From: Ceratodon purpureus
Lineage: Eukaryota > Streptophyta > Bryopsida > Pseudoditrichales > Ditrichaceae
DNA: 64,000 nucleotides
Assembly: GCA_014871385.1 (NCBI GenBank)
Contig: CM026427.1
Span: 9,244,344-9,308,343, forward strand
Direction: 5' to 3'
Part shown: in pieces, positions 60,401-64,000 of the stretch
How positions within the stretch are numbered: position 1 is the stretch's first letter
Layout: each line of letters opens with the position of its first letter
Notes under the pieces: model-generated
What the model was told of the DNA's origin: nothing
The model's database searches: none
Seen by the model: the letters and a program-made list of their open reading frames with translations, nothing else
Translations under genes and position numbers: made by a program

Positions 60401-61170
60401 TTTTCACCCTCATGCCCATCGACACCCTTGGCGAGTATGCGGCTCGGTTCCCTGTGACATCGACACAGTTCCAACTCCGTATCCACGGCACGCTTCACTT
60501 CTGGCGCACTGCTCTCTGATTCAGATCTTGAATACATTGTCGACGAGCTCTTTGTATTCTCGTCTAGGTCTGCAATTACCTCCGAGACCTGCAATTACAT
60601 CAACCAGTTTTTCTGTGAACTGTGAAACTTGGAGTTTTTACTCTCTTGGACTTCGATCAGATAGTGATCTTAATCAAGTAATAGCAGCAGAATTCTGGTA
60701 ATAAGTCCGAGTTACATTATACACTCCCGAGCCAAAACACGTGAAGTATTTTGGCCTCAAAGTATTCAAAGAGCTCTGACGACGAGGCCAAGATTGAAGC
60801 ACTGAAGTCGTGTTCCACACTTACAACGTGTACAGAGTGAAAGTACAATAGCCACCTACCTCAGTCTCGATGCATCCTTCCACGACTTCCTCTACAGTAT
60901 GTTTCAAAACTTCAGCATATCTGCAATATAATAAGCTTTTAATAAGTTCATTGCGTTCCCATAAAACCTCGCTACATTTCCATCGATATTCTTCATTTAC
61001 AGCCAGTCATCATTTTCGCGTCCAATGAGCCACAATAACCAGATTTAAGTGATAACTTACGGTAAAGCCCAGACAGTCTTGTCACCTACTAGGTCACCTT
61101 CGCTTACAGTCTTGGTGTCATCAGGTTCTGCTGGAGCGAGCAGGAACGGAGTTACATTAAGCTGCGACAT
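57491..61170 (-). CDS. Coiled-coil protein with a RING-like zinc finger and Gly/Ser-rich tail
   Basis: Five exons with agreeing phases: 61061-61170, 60861-60921, 60467-60588, 59512-60311, 57491-58446; together 683 codons, no internal stop. Start MSQLNVTPFLLAPAEPDDTK. Residues about 98-240 are charged and helical (EHQQREVQQK, ELRKEQQGLEEDLKKIEREI), a probable coiled coil. Residues about 273-313 form a RING-like set, CPVCGYNFKC, DCGCVYHHFCLAAWL, then CAYRGC, with CGC where RING-H2 usually has CGH; an E3-ligase role is possible but unproved. The C-terminal third is rich in Ser, Gly, Pro and Thr (SQGHQGPGTPSSGQLGTPAS), has an acidic patch (LSDDEDVDVPEPE) and ends basic (GGKGRGRGGKVAKRKRD), suggesting a nuclear protein. 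The intron 58447-59511 is packed with AAGTG motifs. The family is not recognised; it may belong to a transposable element. Confidence 0.7.
58560..59500. repeat. AAGTG/CACTT-dense tract 3, inside an intron
   Basis: More than twenty AAGTG or CACTT pentamers in about 940 bases, mostly AAGTG on the plus strand (for example 58637, 58648, 58679, 58719, 58726, 58803, 58885, 58935, 58947, 58967, 59007, 59124, 59138). Fewer than two are expected. The orientation is opposite to tract 2. It fills the intron of the RING-like gene. Confidence 0.7.
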
Positions 61171-61591
61171 AGACCTCAGTTAATGATCTGACTCTTTGGA
61201 ATGACGATCAGATGAGCACTAAGAGAAAAGCAAGAGGAATCTAGTGACAAACTCCAAGGACACATTCTACATTCACTCTTCACAGTCTGTTATTATACAC
61301 GGAGGTCGAATAGCTAACCACATTCGTCAAATATACACATAGTGCATGTGATCAAAGCGAATAATTGGGGATATCCTAGATGGGAAATGAAGATGATTGG
61401 GTTGAGAAATCTACATCACTGCAACCCCGTAAATTAAGCATTTAAATGAAGATACGACGCCCCGCTTAAACAGTTTAGACATGCATAAATCCACGCAGTA
61501 CACCAATCCCGTGTTGTTGTGTAATTCCAAACTATATTGCTGACAGAAACTGGGTTTCAAAACGACCAAATAATAGAAATGGACTTGTTTC
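61171..61591. other. Spacer between RING-like gene start and epsin remnant
   Basis: No exon of either gene could be placed here. It must hold the promoter of the RING-like gene if that gene is real as modelled. Confidence 0.3.
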
Positions 61592-62883
61592 TTACTTGTC
61601 TCGGTTGGCTGCCGCCTTCTGTCTCACTTCTCGAATTTTGTCCTTATCTTTGATTAAAGCTCCCAGCGTTTGAGCCCTCTTCCGCACATTGAATCCCTGG
61701 CCCTTACCGGATGCCTGACATATATTGGAAGTCACACAAAGTCTGAAAGCAGATGAAGGACATCGTTAATGAAGGACCTGATACGGATGGTCGCGTGACA
61801 GACTAGTACAATGTTCGGGAAAAGAGCGACGAAAGAATGCGTCCTGCAATACACAACCAGCTTCAGAAGTGTACCTGAATCTGATAAGTATGCTCCTGAA
61901 GTTCATCAATGACTCTGTCTGTGCCATTGGCAACCGAAAATTCCGAAACTGTTAAAGCCTGCGAATCAGAACAAACAACAGAGTCAGAAACTGAAGCAAT
62001 CACAGTTCTCACACTTCCCAGGAAAAACAACGTAACAGTGTCCATGACTGCGAAAAGCGTATGGTTCAAATTCCAAGTTCATATCAAGACAATGCCCCCT
62101 CGAAATCACAAAATGTAGAAGTTCAGTTCACCTTGTACACATGACGCCAATTCCTCCCTGAACTGTCATTAAGACGCTTGTACAAGACCGTCATTATCAT
62201 CTGGTAGTCGTTGCTGCGCAATGCATGCCAGAACAAGAACTTAGAAACATAGTGACTTCACATTCCTCTTCAAGGAAACTCAGAGAACAGCAGCACCCGG
62301 CCGTCAACAGAAACTCGTCAAGTAAAGAGGCATACTAGTTCGGAAGCCCCTGCGCGATGTCTCCCATGATCGTCCCATGTGGACCCCATGGCTCGTTGCT
62401 GGTCGCCTCCAAAATCTGAAATAAACGAAAAATCAGTCACCATCTTCCATCACAACCACATTCTAACCCAACATCCTCCACACCTTGTTCCAGAATGCGA
62501 ATTCCTAAGTAGCTAGCCCTAACTATGCACGAACTCCCAACGCCGCCTCAAACTCATAAAAAAACTCCTCGAAAACAGCCGCTGTAAACTAAAGCAAACC
62601 ACTTCATCTGCCAATAAACACTTAGTAACCCCCATCAACACCACTCCACTCAAATCCTCGTCCACCCCTCCAGTTCTCTTGCACGAGATCCAACTTGCTC
62701 CTAGCCATAGATAAACTGAAGCCTAGACTGAACGCCGCGAGACTAAACGAGCTAGCACCAAAGACTACCACCAAAACAGCACCGCCCCGCTCCAAACACC
62801 GGATGCATTCCATTCCAGAACAGATCCTTACCTTCACTTCGATCTCGGGCACTTTGAGCACCTTCTTGTTGACCTCCCGCTTC
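61592..62883 (-). pseudogene. Epsin ENTH-domain remnant
   Basis: ENTH domains bind PtdIns lipids and clathrin adaptors in vesicle transport. Exons: 62832-62883 (KREVNKKVLKVPEIEVK), 62336-62415 (ATSNEPWGPHGTIMGDIAQ), 62132-62213 (NDYQMIMTVLYKRLND, NWRHVYK), 61875-61958 (SVANGTDRVIDELQEHTYQI), 61596-61714 (ASGKGQGFNVRKRAQTLGAL, REVRQKAAANRDK). Problems: no ATG exon for the N-terminal helix; the family segment (T)L.DFQY is recognisable at 61715-61742 (TLCDFQYM) but lies in another frame or is removed by an acceptor shift; and the frame ends at TAA directly after NRDK, so the long clathrin/adaptor-binding tail is missing. Plant EPSIN2-type proteins are far longer. Probably a pseudogene fragment; an ENTH-only product cannot be excluded. 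Confidence 0.8.
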
Positions 62884-63078
62884 CTGAACACACAGAAAAC
62901 ACCAACCCACCGTTAAAAACTTCTTCTCACAAACACCCCCCCCTCAAACTCCACCACTCTCTAAGGAGATCGCACAAAATTCCATCAAACAAACCCAGCT
63001 CTAGCCCTAACTCCGCCTCCAGTACTCCTCCCCAAACACCAACACTTCCCACCACCTCACCACGAAAAACTCCCCCAC

Positions 63079-63870
63079 CTAACCCAATACCTTCGCTGCC
63101 ATTGACAAGCACCAGAGGGATGATGGGACAATACCAGCTCGGCGCAAGATGCTGACCGTCTTCTTTCAGTTAGTCTTGAAGGACATCGTCCCCTTGAGGA
63201 AAAAGAGCACGTGTAATCGGTGATAGACACGCGAAGAGACAACGAGGGCTGGCATGATTTTTCCCTCCCTGCACACGTAACCCGACAATGGATTGAGAAG
63301 CTTCTCAATCAGGACACAGTCAGAATTGAGAAATAGATCACGCTTTTTCACATTTCTTTGCAAATACAATGTAGGAAAGTTTCAGCTCCATAGATTTCGA
63401 AGTCTCTACCTGTTCAGGAGTCCCGAATTGACCCTGTCGAGACAGAAGATTAATATTGTTGCTTTCAACAGAATTCTGAGCCATGCCGATGATAGTGCTG
63501 GCTAGACTCGCCTCTCCATGATGGTACGCTGAATGCTCTGACACGTAACCAGAAAATCGCGCAACCTGTGAGAAGAGCAGTCCCGTTGTGTGCCTATTAA
63601 AAATTTGGACAAAATTGACTGGTATAACTAAGAGGACGAAACACATTGGACACGAACTCCATACATGAGATGAACGAAATTTACCTTGGCTTGTTTGACG
63701 AAGTTCCTCTTCAAACAGCAGAAGAGGATTTTCCTTTGACCACGCTTCAACCCATCCACCATAGATGGTATGGATCTTGAAAGGTCGGCCATAGAGAACA
63801 GGATAAGCTCCTTCTTTACAAAATCGCAGTACTTGATCTTTTCCGCTCGCATGTCAAGAAAGGTTCCAGG
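63079..63870 (-). pseudogene. DNA topoisomerase II fragment, inactivated
   Basis: Three exons of the DNA-gate region: 63685-63870 (PGTFLDMRAEKIKYCDF, KELILFSMADLSRSIPSMVD, GQRKILFC), 63410-63565 (ARFSGYVSEHSAYHHGEASL, STIIGMAQN) and 63079-63268 (GGKNHASPRCLFA, then PIIPLVLVNGSEGIG). Splice phases still agree. It is dead: the catalytic tyrosine block (normally SARYIYT or similar) reads SPRCLFA, so the active-site Tyr is Cys; an in-frame TAA stands at 63170-63172; the QFGTRNQGG step reads QFGTPEQ; and similarity ends abruptly after EGIG at about 63080, where the sequence becomes unrelated G-rich DNA running into the epsin remnant. Upstream exons may lie beyond 64000. Confidence 0.88.
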
Positions 63871-64000
63871 CTGCCACATTGCAATCCCCGAAACAATTTC
63901 AGTGAATTGAAAGTACTCATCTCCTGAAGGAAAGATAGGAAAAGGACGCACAGTTCCAGGTAAGCATGTTCCAGATCATATCCTGGTCTATCGATAGGAA
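63871..64000. other. Intron or upstream sequence of the topoisomerase II fragment
   Basis: No topoisomerase exon is recognised in the last 130 bases; the next exon would lie outside the window. Confidence 0.3.

Noticed and set aside
61061-62883. Fusion of the ENTH exons to the RING-like gene
   Set aside because: Joining the last ENTH exon to 61130 gives a wrong phase and an immediate stop; the RING-like gene has its own in-frame ATG at 61170.
1-64000. CRISPR arrays, bacterial operons, tRNA or rRNA genes
   Set aside because: No regularly spaced short repeats of CRISPR kind, no bacterial gene layout, and no tRNA or rRNA sequence that I could recognise; a tRNA scan was not possible by eye and could still find one.

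Overview
The window reads as nuclear DNA of a land plant, most likely a bryophyte (moss or liverwort); the exact lineage cannot be fixed. Support: plant genes with plastid or mitochondrial targeting (diaminopimelate epimerase, a TL29/ascorbate-peroxidase-like protein, a mitochondrial carrier), a B3-domain gene, CAD-like dehydrogenases, GT-AG introns mostly of 60-400 bases, short TTTAGGG-type runs, and several plant transposon families. No bacterial features were seen. Exon limits were placed by hand from splice signals, frame and family similarity, so single-base errors are possible.

Left part (1-13.8 kb): transposon remains. A broken MULE/SWIM-type transposase (378-4126) is followed by a DUF4216-like CACTA fragment (5963-6833), an array of about 180-bp tandem units each carrying three TTCCACGTCA sites (6891-7600), a truncated Copia element on the minus strand (7833 to about 9400), a broken membrane-protein gene with a terminal-inverted-repeat element inserted in it (9573-10770), and AT-rich DNA.

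Middle left (13.8-26 kb): the conventional host genes. A WrbA/FQR1-type quinone reductase has an apparent frameshift in its N-terminal extension. Two intact five-exon CAD-like genes with identical exon lengths (15864-17619 and 24235-25930, minus) flank an intact ten-exon plastid diaminopimelate epimerase gene (20302-22954, minus).

Middle right (28-48 kb): a large, apparently intact gene of an unnamed family with DFAENY, SDGCAAQFK and GHGKG..DG motifs (31058-37720), read here as a transposase-derived or transposase-like DDD protein; then a mitochondrial carrier that has lost both ends but keeps all internal splice phases, DNA dense in CACTT/AAGTG motifs, and a two-B3-domain gene (47359-48311).

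Right part (50-64 kb, minus): a hypothetical gene, a TL29-like gene with a stop in its transit peptide and a foreign C-terminus, a 682-codon coiled-coil/RING-like gene (57491-61170), an ENTH-domain epsin remnant cut off just after the domain, and a topoisomerase II remnant whose catalytic tyrosine is gone. The run of intron-containing gene pieces, the CACTT/AAGTG arrays and a 320-bp repeat present at 35.2 kb and inverted at 55.8 kb suggest that the right half was assembled by large mobile elements or by repeated segmental duplication and decay.
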